A stretch of 64,000 nucleotides of DNA, taken from Betaproteobacteria bacterium (GTDB lineage: Bacteria; Pseudomonadota; Gammaproteobacteria; Burkholderiales; SG8-39). The notes under the pieces are model-generated. The model was not told the DNA's origin. It did not search any database and was given only the letters and a program-made list of their open reading frames with translations. Within the stretch, counting starts at the first letter, position 1; each line of letters opens with the position of its first letter. The stretch spans positions 24,724 to 88,723 of the forward strand of contig JACQTO010000103.1 in assembly GCA_016210745.1 (NCBI GenBank). The letters are read 5' to 3'. This document shows positions 1 through 7,727 of the stretch, piece by piece. Position numbers and translations under genes: made by a program.

Positions 1-702
1 CTGAAAGGAATCCGTCGTGTTGTCTCGGACAGATACCACAAGACAGAAGAGGTCGGGACGTTCTGCGGCGAGTTCAGATAACGTCTGGATAAAGTTGAAT
101 GCCCACTGGCGTCGCTTCTTGCCTTCGGGACCAGATTCGTCATGCAAGCCGTCATACCACGTTTGAAGCTCGTCGAGAATGAGAGCGGTCTTTTGCTCAG
201 CGAACATGTCCTGTAGAAGCGACTTTGCCGGAACGAGATTTCCCGTATTCTCGAATTTGCCTCGGTAGTATTGGCCCTTAGGGTGACGAGTGAAAATAAC
301 ATCCCACAACCGCGGGAATTCCTGGTTTGAAAGGGTCTCGGAAATCGGCATGAAGCCTCGCTGGAGCTTCAGCTCGATGAGCTTGTCCGATTGAACCTTT
401 TTCCCCCAAGCGCGTCCCCACGATTCCACGATGTCCGGTGAACCAAACGCGTGGTGAACAAGGGCCATGATGTGTGACTTGCCGCTCCCCCGTTGGCCCA
501 TCATGACAATGGGTTTGCCCGCCGCACTCAATGACACGGCATCGAGGGCGCGTCGAACGTCCCCGGTGGGGTAGGTGATCTCCAGCAATTCGGTCGCGTC
601 TTTACGCTGAGTCCACCCGGTGTTATCGCTGTTGGATAACTCAATCGCCGTGGCGCGCATGTGTCGCGTTTGGAATTCCGGCCTTAGCTGTAGTTCTGAC
701 AT
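1..702 (-). CDS. DUF499-family (BrxC/PglY-like) P-loop ATPase, C-terminal part outside window
   Basis: Reading the minus strand from ATG at 702 gives 234 codons without a stop to the window edge, so only the N-terminal part is present. A Walker A motif GQRGSGKS lies at about residues 69-76 and a Walker B ILDE at about 175-178. The layout (short N-terminus, P-loop, then LILDELQTWYDG) is that of DUF499 ATPases, the family that includes BrxC/PglY of BREX and the ATPase of DUF1156-associated defence islands. The frame stays open upstream of the ATG, and a GTG at 789 is an alternative start. It follows the 890-1693 gene on the same strand, and the two are probably one operon. The family call is from motif recognition; which system it belongs to depends on genes to the left. 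Confidence 0.75.
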   Translation of the reverse strand, partial: MSELQLRPEFQTRHMRATAIELSNSDNTGWTQRKDATELLEITYPTGDVRRALDAVSLSAAGKPIVMMGQRGSGKSHIMALVHHAFGSPDIVESWGRAWGKKVQSDKLIELKLQRGFMPISETLSNQEFPRLWDVIFTRHPKGQYYRGKFENTGNLVPAKSLLQDMFAEQKTALILDELQTWYDGLHDESGPEGKKRRQWAFNFIQTLSELAAERPDLFCLVVSVRDNTTDSFQ

Positions 703-889
703 AGTTGTTCTCACTCTACGTAGCTGTGTAGGCGCCCCTGGCAATTCATCATCATCGGGGTACTGCGCACGATCGCCGATATCGATCACGCGGACGCTCA
801 GCAGCAGCTTTTCTAGTGCGCCTGGCAGAGCTTTGCGATTTTACATTTGAAAGAGGTGCTGGGTTTAGCTCGGCGAACTCAAAAACCAG

Positions 890-1693
890 CTAAAGTTTTG
901 CTACCTCGATATTAATAGATGACATAGCGTTTCCTTCTTCAGCCTTATACATCAGGCCGAAGATGTTTGAGGCGGTCCGGAGCCAATTCGCACGATCGGC
1001 AATAGGCCATACCTCGCCTTCGTTCGGCAGCTTGCTTAGCAAGCCTTGAATAAACGGTGGCAAATCCCCACCGTCATTCCCTCCACGACCAATATCCCGA
1101 TCTTCAATCTTCTTGGTCTCCGGTGCTGACTTTTGAGATTCTGGTTGTGTAAGACCTGACGGCATTACCAGCTTGTCCTTGCCGTGCGCGAAAAAGCCAG
1201 CCTGATCTGCGGACCTTTCCAAGGCTTGTCTTGCGCGATCAGTTTGTTTTGATGAGACGCCTAGCTTGCCAATCTCCCGCTTGAGGGCTGCTGTAGGCGG
1301 CAGCAAATGGCCTTTGTATTTCTCGAAAATTGCCTTATACAAAGGAACGGCCAAAAAAGCGTCGTTCTTAGCTTTGCGTTCTTGTGCTGGATCGACGATC
1401 CTGCGCCCTAAATCTGTCAGTGCCACCGATCCTCGCGTGGTTTCAACCAACCCGAAGATACGAGCAGTGCCGACCTTTAGCCGAAAAGCCCCACTTGTAG
1501 CCGCCTGATTCATATATGCGGCGAGCTGATCCGTGCTGCAGCTTATGCCGGCATTCTTGTGAATCGCGACAGCTACCTCGATTGCATCAGACAAATCCCC
1601 GTATGGGAACTCGATTGTCGAACGCTCGTATTTTGGTGCATCTGCTCCCGCCTTTTCTGAGGCTGCGGAAGCGGCTAATTCTTCGCCCGCCAT
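890..1693 (-). CDS. Winged-helix-like protein upstream of the DUF499 ATPase
   Basis: A 267-residue soluble protein. After an Ala/Glu-rich start, residues about 25-110 are helical and end in a probable wing (TARIFGLVETTRGSVALTDLGRRIV), as in transcription-linked winged-helix domains. A polar Gly/Asp-rich linker near residues 200-215 separates a C-terminal helix pair. It is the first gene of the leftward unit reading into the DUF499 ATPase and has its own strong promoter carrying direct repeats, so autoregulation is a fair inference. Its exact family is not recognised. It could instead be a structural subunit of the same defence system. Confidence 0.6.
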   Translation of the reverse strand: MAGEELAASAASEKAGADAPKYERSTIEFPYGDLSDAIEVAVAIHKNAGISCSTDQLAAYMNQAATSGAFRLKVGTARIFGLVETTRGSVALTDLGRRIVDPAQERKAKNDAFLAVPLYKAIFEKYKGHLLPPTAALKREIGKLGVSSKQTDRARQALERSADQAGFFAHGKDKLVMPSGLTQPESQKSAPETKKIEDRDIGRGGNDGGDLPPFIQGLLSKLPNEGEVWPIADRANWLRTASNIFGLMYKAEEGNAMSSINIEVAKL

Positions 1694-1707
1694 AACGGCA
1701 TCTCCTT

Positions 1708-1720
1708 CCCTCTAAGAGGG
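1708..1720 (-). promoter_or_regulatory. Short leader hairpin beside the ribosome site
   Basis: CCCTCT-A-AGAGGG is a 6-bp palindrome in the leader of the leftward mRNA. Its 3' arm runs straight into the GGAAGGAG ribosome site of the 890-1693 gene, so folding could limit initiation. This is seen only as sequence symmetry. Confidence 0.3.
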
Positions 1721-1734
1721 CATTGACAATGCGG

Positions 1735-1763
1735 ATAATAATACGTAATGTTTGCCGTGTCAA
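1735..1763 (-). promoter_or_regulatory. Sigma70 promoter of the DUF499 unit
   Basis: On the minus strand there is a perfect -35 TTGACA (1763-1758), a 17-bp spacer, and a -10 TATTAT (1740-1735). The start codon of the downstream gene is at 1693, giving a short leader with a GGAAGGAG ribosome site. A copy of ATACGTAATG fills part of the spacer (1741-1750), and a second copy, ATACGCAATG, abuts the -35 (1763-1772). Confidence 0.7.
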
Positions 1764-1816
1764 TACGCAATGCGTGTTTCGGCAGCAGATGCGCGTTTCC
1801 GTGGAATACGTATAAT
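1741..1816 (+). repeat. Operator-like direct repeats ATACG(T/C)AATG
   Basis: ATACGTAATG lies at 1741-1750 and ATACGCAATG at 1763-1772, starting exactly 22 bp apart (two helical turns). A partial third copy, ATACGTATAAT, is at 1806-1816. The first two overlap or touch the -35/-10 of the leftward promoter, which fits binding of a repressor on one DNA face. Confidence 0.5.
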
Positions 1817-1976
1817 TATGCATTATTTGCAAAGAAAAGAGGAGATTGCTGTGAAGATCCCCCTTATTCCGTCAGCGCATTCTGGGGCAACGCGCTTTTG
1901 TTGGAGTTTGTAGGCACCCGAGGATGGATCGCATGGCGCGACTTCCTAGTTCAAAGCGAGGATGAAAGGGCGCGAT

Positions 1977-2777
1977 ATGGCACGTGACCCGTCTGACCAA
2001 CAATCGGACTTAAACGGATTTGATTACTGGCGGTTGTGCGATGAGTTGAGCCTCGTTCAAGCCGCCCTATTGATCGTTGGCTGCGATCCATCGACCGAGC
2101 AAGGTTATGCAGAGAACTGGCAACTGCACGAGAGACCGAAAGGCTATGAGGCTGCGAAAGCTGCGATTTCAACTGCGCTGCGGAAGGGGGCAATCAAGGG
2201 CACGGTCATTCCTCTCTACGAACACGACATGAATGGGAATATCTGTGGCGCGATCGACGATTCGATAGACATCGGCGAATCGAGGGTTGAGGTCGCTTCT
2301 CTGCGTGCCTGGCTTGCTGGCCGAGGACATCGTACTGGTTTTTTCTTCCCGGCCGCGACCGGTCGTGCCTGGCAGGCGGTAGCTGATCCGAGCGGCAAGC
2401 ACCTGAAGAAGGCAGACACGGTACCATCCGAAACGGACGTGGCAGCAGAGTCTGAAAGCGACGCAGGCGCGGCCGACCAAAGTGAATCGCCGTGGGACGC
2501 CACCCCGTTATCTGGCATTGCTTTGATGTTCGATCTGGAAAACGGCGATAAGGATAAAAACCAGGCGCGCTGGAGGTCATATTCCAAGGACGCCGCGAGA
2601 AATCAACTTAAGTCGGCGCGCATCGCAGCCGGCAAGGGAACCGGCGCGAGTACCTTCGATCCCAGCAAAGTCGGTGATTGGCTGGTGTCCAAGGGCTACA
2701 TGGAGCGCGCAAGAGTTGACCGAATTCTCAAAGCGAACTTGCCATCTCGCAGCACCCACCTTCGAGATTTCATGTAG
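1977..2777 (+). CDS. Conserved integrative-element protein of unknown function
   Basis: A 266-residue protein from ATG 1977, preferred over ATG 1962 because AAAGGG sits 7 bp before it. The start FDYWRLCDELSLVQAALLIV is a helical segment recognisable from proteins lying next to AlpA genes in proteobacterial islands. The middle (residues about 140-190) is acidic and low complexity, and the C-terminus (KVGDWLVSKGYM) looks like a small helical DNA-binding or oligomerisation domain. It is the first gene of the rightward element module and ends 170 bp before alpA. No function is known to me. Confidence 0.65.
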   Translation: MARDPSDQQSDLNGFDYWRLCDELSLVQAALLIVGCDPSTEQGYAENWQLHERPKGYEAAKAAISTALRKGAIKGTVIPLYEHDMNGNICGAIDDSIDIGESRVEVASLRAWLAGRGHRTGFFFPAATGRAWQAVADPSGKHLKKADTVPSETDVAAESESDAGAADQSESPWDATPLSGIALMFDLENGDKDKNQARWRSYSKDAARNQLKSARIAAGKGTGASTFDPSKVGDWLVSKGYMERARVDRILKANLPSRSTHLRDFM

Positions 2778-2828
2778 TAATAGCAGCGCACGTTTTTCGC
2801 CATGCTCGGTGCGAATAGACCGACAGTG

Positions 2829-2872
2829 GCGCATTAGCCGCGCAGTAGGCGCGCAGTAGCCGCGCAGAAAGT
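2829..2872 (+). repeat. Four tandem 11-bp iteron-like repeats
   Basis: Four consecutive 11-mers are present: GCGCATTAGCC, GCGCAGTAGGC, GCGCAGTAGCC and GCGCAGAAAGT. The 11-bp period is one helical turn. The repeats lie between an element gene and alpA, just ahead of the primase/ATPase genes. This suits an iteron cluster of a replication origin or an AlpA-type operator array. Confidence 0.5.
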
Positions 2873-2897
2873 CAGTGCGTACCCGGCCGCACCCAAA

Positions 2898-2925
2898 ATT
2901 TCCCGTGAAGGCTGAGGATTTCCCG
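2898..2925 (+). repeat. Paired ATTTCCCG direct repeats before alpA
   Basis: ATTTCCCG occurs at 2898-2905 and again at 2918-2925, starting 20 bp apart, within the 80 bp upstream of the alpA start. They are possible operator half-sites or origin elements next to the 11-bp repeats. Confidence 0.35.
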
Positions 2926-2950
2926 AAGCCGAATCATAGGAAATTTCTTT

Positions 2951-3163
2951 ATGGACGTGCTCAAACGCGCCCTCACCATCCTCAGGCGCAAGCAGGTTGA
3001 AGCCCGAACCGGGCTATCTAGATCGAGCATTTACCTCAAAGTCTCCAAAGGAACATTCCCGCCGCCGGTCTCATTGGGCGGGGGCAGGGCTGTCGGCTGG
3101 ATCGAATCCGAGATTGACGCATGGCTGGCCGCATGCATCGAAAAAAGCCGGAAGGGCGCATGA
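2951..3163 (+). CDS. alpA: AlpA-family excisionase/regulator
   Basis: A 70-residue MerR-like helix-turn-helix protein with the AlpA hallmarks: ILRRKQVEARTGLSRSSIYL followed by GTFPPPVSLGGGRAVGW and a C-terminal EIDAWL. AlpA proteins (CP4-57 type) activate integrase or act as excisionases in integrative elements and satellites. AGGAAA precedes the ATG by about 9 bp. Its stop overlaps the next start (ATGA at 3160-3163), so it heads a translationally coupled cluster with the primase genes. The match to the family is strong. Confidence 0.9.
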   Translation: MDVLKRALTILRRKQVEARTGLSRSSIYLKVSKGTFPPPVSLGGGRAVGWIESEIDAWLAACIEKSRKGA

Positions 3164-3390
3164 GTACACCGTTGACAAACGAGCGGTTGGCGGGTCTCCT
3201 TCCGAGAAATAAAAACGCCCTGCGGGAACAGGGCGTGGATACGGCAAGCAACTTCGTTGCAAAGAATAGCGGACCGCGTGGCATCAAGCAACACGCAAAG
3301 CGGCTGATTGTTGGCATGGCGCTATGGGGCCTGCTCCCCATTAAGTCGGCGGACTGGATCATCAGGCGCGGATGGCTGCGCGATGCGTGA
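3160..3390 (+). CDS. Small coupled protein between AlpA and primase
   Basis: 76 residues starting at the ATG that overlaps the alpA stop. The N-terminus is polar and basic, and the C-terminal half (RLIVGMALWGLLPIKSADWIIRRGWL) is hydrophobic to amphipathic. Its last 8 bp overlap the primase start at 3383. The tight overlaps on both sides support it as a real gene. The function is unknown; similar short proteins sit at this place in other AlpA-primase elements. Confidence 0.6.
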   Translation: MSTPLTNERLAGLLPRNKNALREQGVDTASNFVAKNSGPRGIKQHAKRLIVGMALWGLLPIKSADWIIRRGWLRDA

Positions 3391-4324
3391 GCCTATCGAG
3401 CAATTCCGCGACGCGATTCGATCCGCCGGGCTGGAGCCGCCGGAGGTGATCCAGGCGGACGGCAAGCTGCGGCGCTTCGCCAGCAACGGCAAGCGCGGCG
3501 ACGATGCCGGCTGGTATTCGTTACACGCCGACGGCATTCCGGCCGGATGCTTCGGCGACTGGCGCACTGGGTTTTCTCAAACATGGCGGGCCGACATTGG
3601 CCGGAACCTGACGCCTGCTGAGCGTGCCGGTTTAGCGCGGCAGGTGGCGCGAGCCAAAGCCCAGCGGCAGCAAATACAGCGCAAGGCATGGGCCATAAAC
3701 GGGCAGCGCATCGCCGTACTGTGGCCGCAGTGTCTGCCAGCCGTGGCCGGTGATCCGGTGGCGCTGTACCTGGAGCGGCGCGGTTTGGCTGGCCCGGTGC
3801 CCGCATCCCTGCGGCTGCATCCTCGCCTGGGCTATTGGCACGACGGCGACAAGCTGGGCACCTACCCTGCAATGGTGGCCCCGTTGACGGCGCCCGATGG
3901 GCACATCGTCGCTCTTCATCGAACCTACCTCACACCCGACGGCCACAAAGCCCCGGTACCCAAAGTCAAGAAGCTGACCGGGGCCGCTGGCACGCTGGCC
4001 GGTGCCTGCATTCGACTGCACGATCAGGCTGACGGGATGATCGGTATTGCCGAGGGCATCGAGACAGCGCAGGCTGTGTGGCGCGCGTCAGGTGTGCCTA
4101 CCGTGGCCGCTTACTGCGCGGGCAACTTGGCCGCATATGTGTGGGCTGCTGGTGTGCGGCGCATTGTGGTGTTCGCTGATGCCGACCCGGTCGGGGCCGA
4201 TGCCGCGCAAGCACTCAAGGCACGCGCCCTGCGCGCCGGATTGCATGCGGCTGTGATGATGCCCGCCTCGCCCGGACTCGACTGGTGCGATGTGTGGGCA
4301 CAGCGTGATGTGGTAGCCACATGA
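3383..4324 (+). CDS. Toprim-domain DNA primase of the integrative element
   Basis: 313 residues from ATG 3383; the frame is open further upstream, but this start overlaps the preceding gene. The N-terminal half resembles the P4/DUF7146-like primase region. The C-terminal Toprim domain shows the glutamate motif GIAEGIETA near residue 222 and the acidic pair in VVFADADPVG near residue 266, which coordinate metal in primases. It probably makes primers for element replication together with the next gene, with which it overlaps by 4 bp (ATGA at 4321). It lacks its own helicase domain, which the neighbour probably supplies. Confidence 0.85.
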   Translation: MREPIEQFRDAIRSAGLEPPEVIQADGKLRRFASNGKRGDDAGWYSLHADGIPAGCFGDWRTGFSQTWRADIGRNLTPAERAGLARQVARAKAQRQQIQRKAWAINGQRIAVLWPQCLPAVAGDPVALYLERRGLAGPVPASLRLHPRLGYWHDGDKLGTYPAMVAPLTAPDGHIVALHRTYLTPDGHKAPVPKVKKLTGAAGTLAGACIRLHDQADGMIGIAEGIETAQAVWRASGVPTVAAYCAGNLAAYVWAAGVRRIVVFADADPVGADAAQALKARALRAGLHAAVMMPASPGLDWCDVWAQRDVVAT

Positions 4325-6207
4325 ACGCGCTCCCGCAAGACCTTCAATTGATCGAATCGGCTGGCGACCCGCTGGCATTGGACGCAGCAGAAAAACAAGC
4401 TGCAGAACAGACGGTTCAGGCTGCCCACGTCATAGTAGTGGCGGCGGAAGCTGGGGATGTGGGGGCACCGTTTGAGCCGGAAGCGCTCAAGACTCTGCGC
4501 GCTCTGCAGGTTGGCAACCGGGCCGAATGGATGCGCCTGCGCAATCGCCTGAAGCTAACCAGTGTGGGGGTGACCGAACTCGACAAGCAATTGCGCGGCG
4601 ACATTGGCGGCGAACAAGACGATGAAAACGTTGCCGACAAGCTGGTAAGTCTCGCGCGCGGTCGCTGCGATTTTGTTCACGATGCCAACGGTGAACCCTA
4701 TGCGGTGTTTGAAGCGGCTGGCGCCCGGCAGGTGCTGCATCTCGATTCCAAAGCATTCGGCGAATATCTCTCACACGCCTTTTACACAGAGCACGACCGC
4801 GCCCCGAGTGAGCTTGCGTTGCGGGTCGCCTTAACGACGCTCAAGGGCCAAGCCAAGTTCGACGGCAGTCAGCGCGAAGTGTTCGTCCGCATTGCCAAGA
4901 CCGAGTCGGGTTACTGGCTTGACCTGTGCAATGACGCCTGGGAGTGTGTGCGCATTGTCCCGGCCGGCTGGAAGGTAATGGCCGGCGGAGAGGTGCCGCT
5001 GTTCACGCGCAGCGCATCCATGCGCCCGCTGCCCGTACCTGCGCGCGGCGGAAGTCTCGACGAACTGTGGCCGCTAGTGAACATCCCTGAACCCGACCGC
5101 ATGATGGTGCTGGCCTGGCTGCTGGAATGTTTGCGCGCTGATACACCCCATGTGGTGCTGGAACTGGTGGGGGAACAGGGCAGCATCAAAAGCACAACGC
5201 AAAAGAATCTACGGCGGCTGATTGACCCCAACCAAGCCAACTTGAGAGCCGCGCCTAAAACGGTGGAGGACGTTTGGATAGGGGCGCGCAACAGCCACAT
5301 GGTGAGCTTCGAGAATCTGTCTCACTTGTCAGCCGATTATCAGAATGCGCTTTGTGTGCTGACAACGGGTGGCGGGCACGCTACACGCACGCTCTACACC
5401 AACGGCGAGGAATTCATCATCGATGTGCGCAAGCCGATTGTGCTCAACGGAATCAGCGTGATCGTGACCGCGCAGGACTTGCTCGATAGGTGCCTACATT
5501 TTGATCTGCCGACCATCAAAAACCGGAAGTTAGAGACCGACATAGAAAGCCAATTCGAGGCGGCGCAACCGAAACTGTTGGGTGCGTTACTCGACCAGTT
5601 TGTCAAGGTACTGGCCATGCTGCCAAGTGTGGTCATTGCAGCCGACAAGCTGCCGCGTATGGCCGACTTTGCAGTGCTGGGTGAAGCGGTGTTCAGGGTC
5701 AGCGGCGAGGAGGCAGGCGAGTTCCTGGCGCGCTACAACGGCATGCGTGCAGATGGTGTTCACCGCACGATTGATTCATCGCCCGTGGGTGCGGCGCTGC
5801 TGGCATTCTTGAGCGAAAGACCTAGCGGCTGGACGGGCGCGTTGACCCCGCTGCTTGAAGGGCTTGAGCGGCATCGGCCCCATGGCGAATCTTCGTGGCC
5901 GCGCTCTGCAAAAGGCTTGGGTGACGCACTGCGACGGCTGGCACCATCGCTGCGAATGATTGGGTACGAATGCGCGAGTTTGCCGAAAACGGGCGGCGTT
6001 ATCGAATGGGTTATTGGTTTTTGCGGCGAGAAACTTCTAAAACAAAGTCCTGCAAGTCCTGGAAGTCCTGGCCGGTCACACGAACAAAGCATTGAAACAG
6101 GACATGCAGGACATGCAGGACATGATTCAGAGAGTTTTGCACCGGAAAAACGGAAGGTACCAGCGGTGAAAGTTGATTCTGGCCGGCTGGTGGAGGGCAC
6201 GCTATGA
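4321..6207 (+). CDS. P-loop ATPase/helicase-like partner of the primase
   Basis: 628 residues. A Walker A variant GEQGSIKST lies at about 283-291 (the second P-loop glycine is replaced by isoleucine). It is followed by the acidic stretch VSFENLSHLS and an arginine-rich sensor-like region, as in helicase-type ATPases that accompany Toprim primases in satellites. The C-terminal 60 residues are low complexity, with ASPGSPG and GHAGHAGHD repeats, and are probably a flexible tail. It sits between the primase (4-bp overlap) and the TubC-like gene (4-bp overlap). The replicative helicase role is inferred from context and the P-loop. Confidence 0.7.
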   Translation: MNALPQDLQLIESAGDPLALDAAEKQAAEQTVQAAHVIVVAAEAGDVGAPFEPEALKTLRALQVGNRAEWMRLRNRLKLTSVGVTELDKQLRGDIGGEQDDENVADKLVSLARGRCDFVHDANGEPYAVFEAAGARQVLHLDSKAFGEYLSHAFYTEHDRAPSELALRVALTTLKGQAKFDGSQREVFVRIAKTESGYWLDLCNDAWECVRIVPAGWKVMAGGEVPLFTRSASMRPLPVPARGGSLDELWPLVNIPEPDRMMVLAWLLECLRADTPHVVLELVGEQGSIKSTTQKNLRRLIDPNQANLRAAPKTVEDVWIGARNSHMVSFENLSHLSADYQNALCVLTTGGGHATRTLYTNGEEFIIDVRKPIVLNGISVIVTAQDLLDRCLHFDLPTIKNRKLETDIESQFEAAQPKLLGALLDQFVKVLAMLPSVVIAADKLPRMADFAVLGEAVFRVSGEEAGEFLARYNGMRADGVHRTIDSSPVGAALLAFLSERPSGWTGALTPLLEGLERHRPHGESSWPRSAKGLGDALRRLAPSLRMIGYECASLPKTGGVIEWVIGFCGEKLLKQSPASPGSPGRSHEQSIETGHAGHAGHDSESFAPEKRKVPAVKVDSGRLVEGTL

Positions 6208-6692
6208 GGCCCGAGAAAATCATCGAACAGGCCACTCTCGACGGCCTTACCCTGGACCTGACAGACGCGGGGGAACTCCACTACTCCGGCACCGATGAAG
6301 CGGTCGCGCGCTGGCTCCCAGTGCTGCGGGGGAACAAGCCCAGCATCGTGGCGGCGCTTCAAGGGGCGGCGAATGAGGCGTTCAGCTTCAGCCCACCCGG
6401 TGACCCCGCCAACGATTCCGAAGCACTCGCCGAGCGGGCCGCGATTATGGCCGAGGCGAACGGCTGGGATGACGCTACTGCGATGCAGGAAGCTCGGTGG
6501 CAGGTGGATAGGGAGCGATGCTGGCGAGCCTTCCTACGCAACGCCAAGCAGATCCTAGAGGCCCCAGCGCACCAACGGGAGAAATTGCTCGCCCTGTATC
6601 AGTTCGAGGCCACCCGCCGGTACGGGCAAGCGGCCGGGGCGGACATGGCGGGGAGCCTACGGTCCTGGATCAAAGCGCGCGGGGTGCATTGA
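6204..6692 (+). CDS. TubC-N-like domain protein of the element
   Basis: 162 residues. The first 50 (IIEQATLDGLTLDLTDAGEL, ending KPSIVAAL) match the TubC N-terminal docking-type fold: a helix, a beta hairpin, then the LL/AL helix after RGNKP. This fold is common in small phage and island proteins. The rest is helical and polar. Its start overlaps the ATPase stop by 4 bp, placing it in the same operon. Docking to the primase/ATPase is possible but not shown. Confidence 0.65.
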   Translation: MRPEKIIEQATLDGLTLDLTDAGELHYSGTDEAVARWLPVLRGNKPSIVAALQGAANEAFSFSPPGDPANDSEALAERAAIMAEANGWDDATAMQEARWQVDRERCWRAFLRNAKQILEAPAHQREKLLALYQFEATRRYGQAAGADMAGSLRSWIKARGVH

Positions 6693-6735
6693 TGAACGGA
6701 GGTGGCAGGATGAGAAAGCCAGGACTGCGGCGGCT

Positions 6736-6933
6736 ATGAGCAGCGCGAACCTTCCACAGTTCATGTGGGGCGACCCGGCCTATGCCTATGAGCGAATCGA
6801 AGGCGCTACTTGCCGTGGCTGCGGATGGATTATCCGGCTTCACGTTGCCGGCCAACGTGTGGACAGTTGCGGCAAGGGCCGCAGGATCGGGATGCGGTGC
6901 AAACATTACGAGGAGAGGAAGAATGCAGGTTGA
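6736..6933 (+). CDS. Small Cys-rich putative zinc-binding protein
   Basis: 65 residues with CRGCGW and a later C-x9-C spacing (DSCGKGRRIGMRCKHY) that could bind zinc. Its last 11 bp overlap the next gene. There is a weak ribosome site. Small zinc proteins of this kind are frequent in phage early operons. No specific function is recognised. Confidence 0.5.
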   Translation: MSSANLPQFMWGDPAYAYERIEGATCRGCGWIIRLHVAGQRVDSCGKGRRIGMRCKHYEERKNAG

Positions 6934-7492
6934 GACGCAGGAAATGGCCTTATTCCGGTCGACACGCGCCGCGCTGGCCTTCGCATTCAACTTCACGCAC
7001 GGCCAATACAAGCCGAGCGCAATGGCTACGATGATGGGAGGCGCGAGGCCAGAAGGGCGCGGACTGGGCGGTCTGGATGGAGCGGGCACCGCAGGGCTCA
7101 TCCGCGCCAAGGTCGACGCCCTGGAGCCACGGAACCGCGGCCAGATTCTCATCGCGCGGTTCGCCGTACAGGCGCTGCCATGCGATTGCCGGCATGCCTG
7201 CTGCTCGGGATTCCGGGCAAACGCGGAATGGCTGAAGGCGATAGCCGAGATTTCGGCTGCCGCACGCACGGTGCTCGCTGGCTGCCAGGACAACTTTCGG
7301 CTTCGGAGTGTCCTCGTGCGCCGATATTTTGGGGATCAGAAAAGTTTGGTGGATGCGGCTTGCGCTGCGGCCGTGGACCGGGGCACCGCGAGCGCACACG
7401 CACGCAAGGTCACGGCCTACCTCAAGGGTGAGGAACGGCAGGCGCGGTATGCTATTGAGGGACCGCTAAAGGCGGCAGGTATTGTGGAGTGA
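6923..7492 (+). CDS. Phage/island protein with CxC...CC cluster
   Basis: 189 residues from ATG 6923, chosen because AGGAGAGGAAG precedes it and it overlaps the 65-residue gene. The N-terminus is helical and followed by a Gly-rich loop (ARPEGRGLGGLDGAGTAG). A CDCRHACCSG cluster near residue 84 suggests metal binding, and the C-terminal half is helical and basic. It resembles late-regulator/antiterminator-like proteins in phage islands by position and size only. It is the last gene of the rightward module. Confidence 0.5.
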   Translation: MQVETQEMALFRSTRAALAFAFNFTHGQYKPSAMATMMGGARPEGRGLGGLDGAGTAGLIRAKVDALEPRNRGQILIARFAVQALPCDCRHACCSGFRANAEWLKAIAEISAAARTVLAGCQDNFRLRSVLVRRYFGDQKSLVDAACAAAVDRGTASAHARKVTAYLKGEERQARYAIEGPLKAAGIVE

Positions 7493-7727
7493 GTGCCTCA
7501 GTGTGAATTTCGGCTTTCGACCCAGAAGGGCCATTCGGCCTTCAGCGTTACCGATGGCAGGTATCAAGTGAAGCTGCTGTTTGCCCATCCGCAGTGAGCT
7601 TCGGCTCGTCGGCCGTTGGAGCCGTTGGTTGCTGCAACGACGAGCGACTGGTCCCGAATCGATTGCTGACGTTACTACTTGGCGTGGCCTGAATGGGCCG
7701 CGGTCATTACAGAGACGCTTATATAGC
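7493..7727 (+). other. Intergenic stretch with one copy of a 45-bp repeat
   Basis: 235 bp between the element operon and the convergent GmrSD-like gene. It holds one copy of a 45-bp imperfect repeat (7518-7562) whose partner is at 15067-15111. I see no gene or clear terminator in it. Confidence 0.5.
7518..7562 (+). repeat. 45-bp imperfect direct repeat, copy 1
   Basis: It matches 15067-15111 at 41 of 45 positions in the same orientation and ends in GATGGCAGGT. The two copies bracket the block carrying the GmrSD-like, ankyrin-nuclease, ClpP-like and thermonuclease genes. Confidence 0.6.

Noticed and set aside
2829..2872. CRISPR-like array
   Set aside because: Repeats are 11 bp and contiguous, with no spacers; no cas genes are present.
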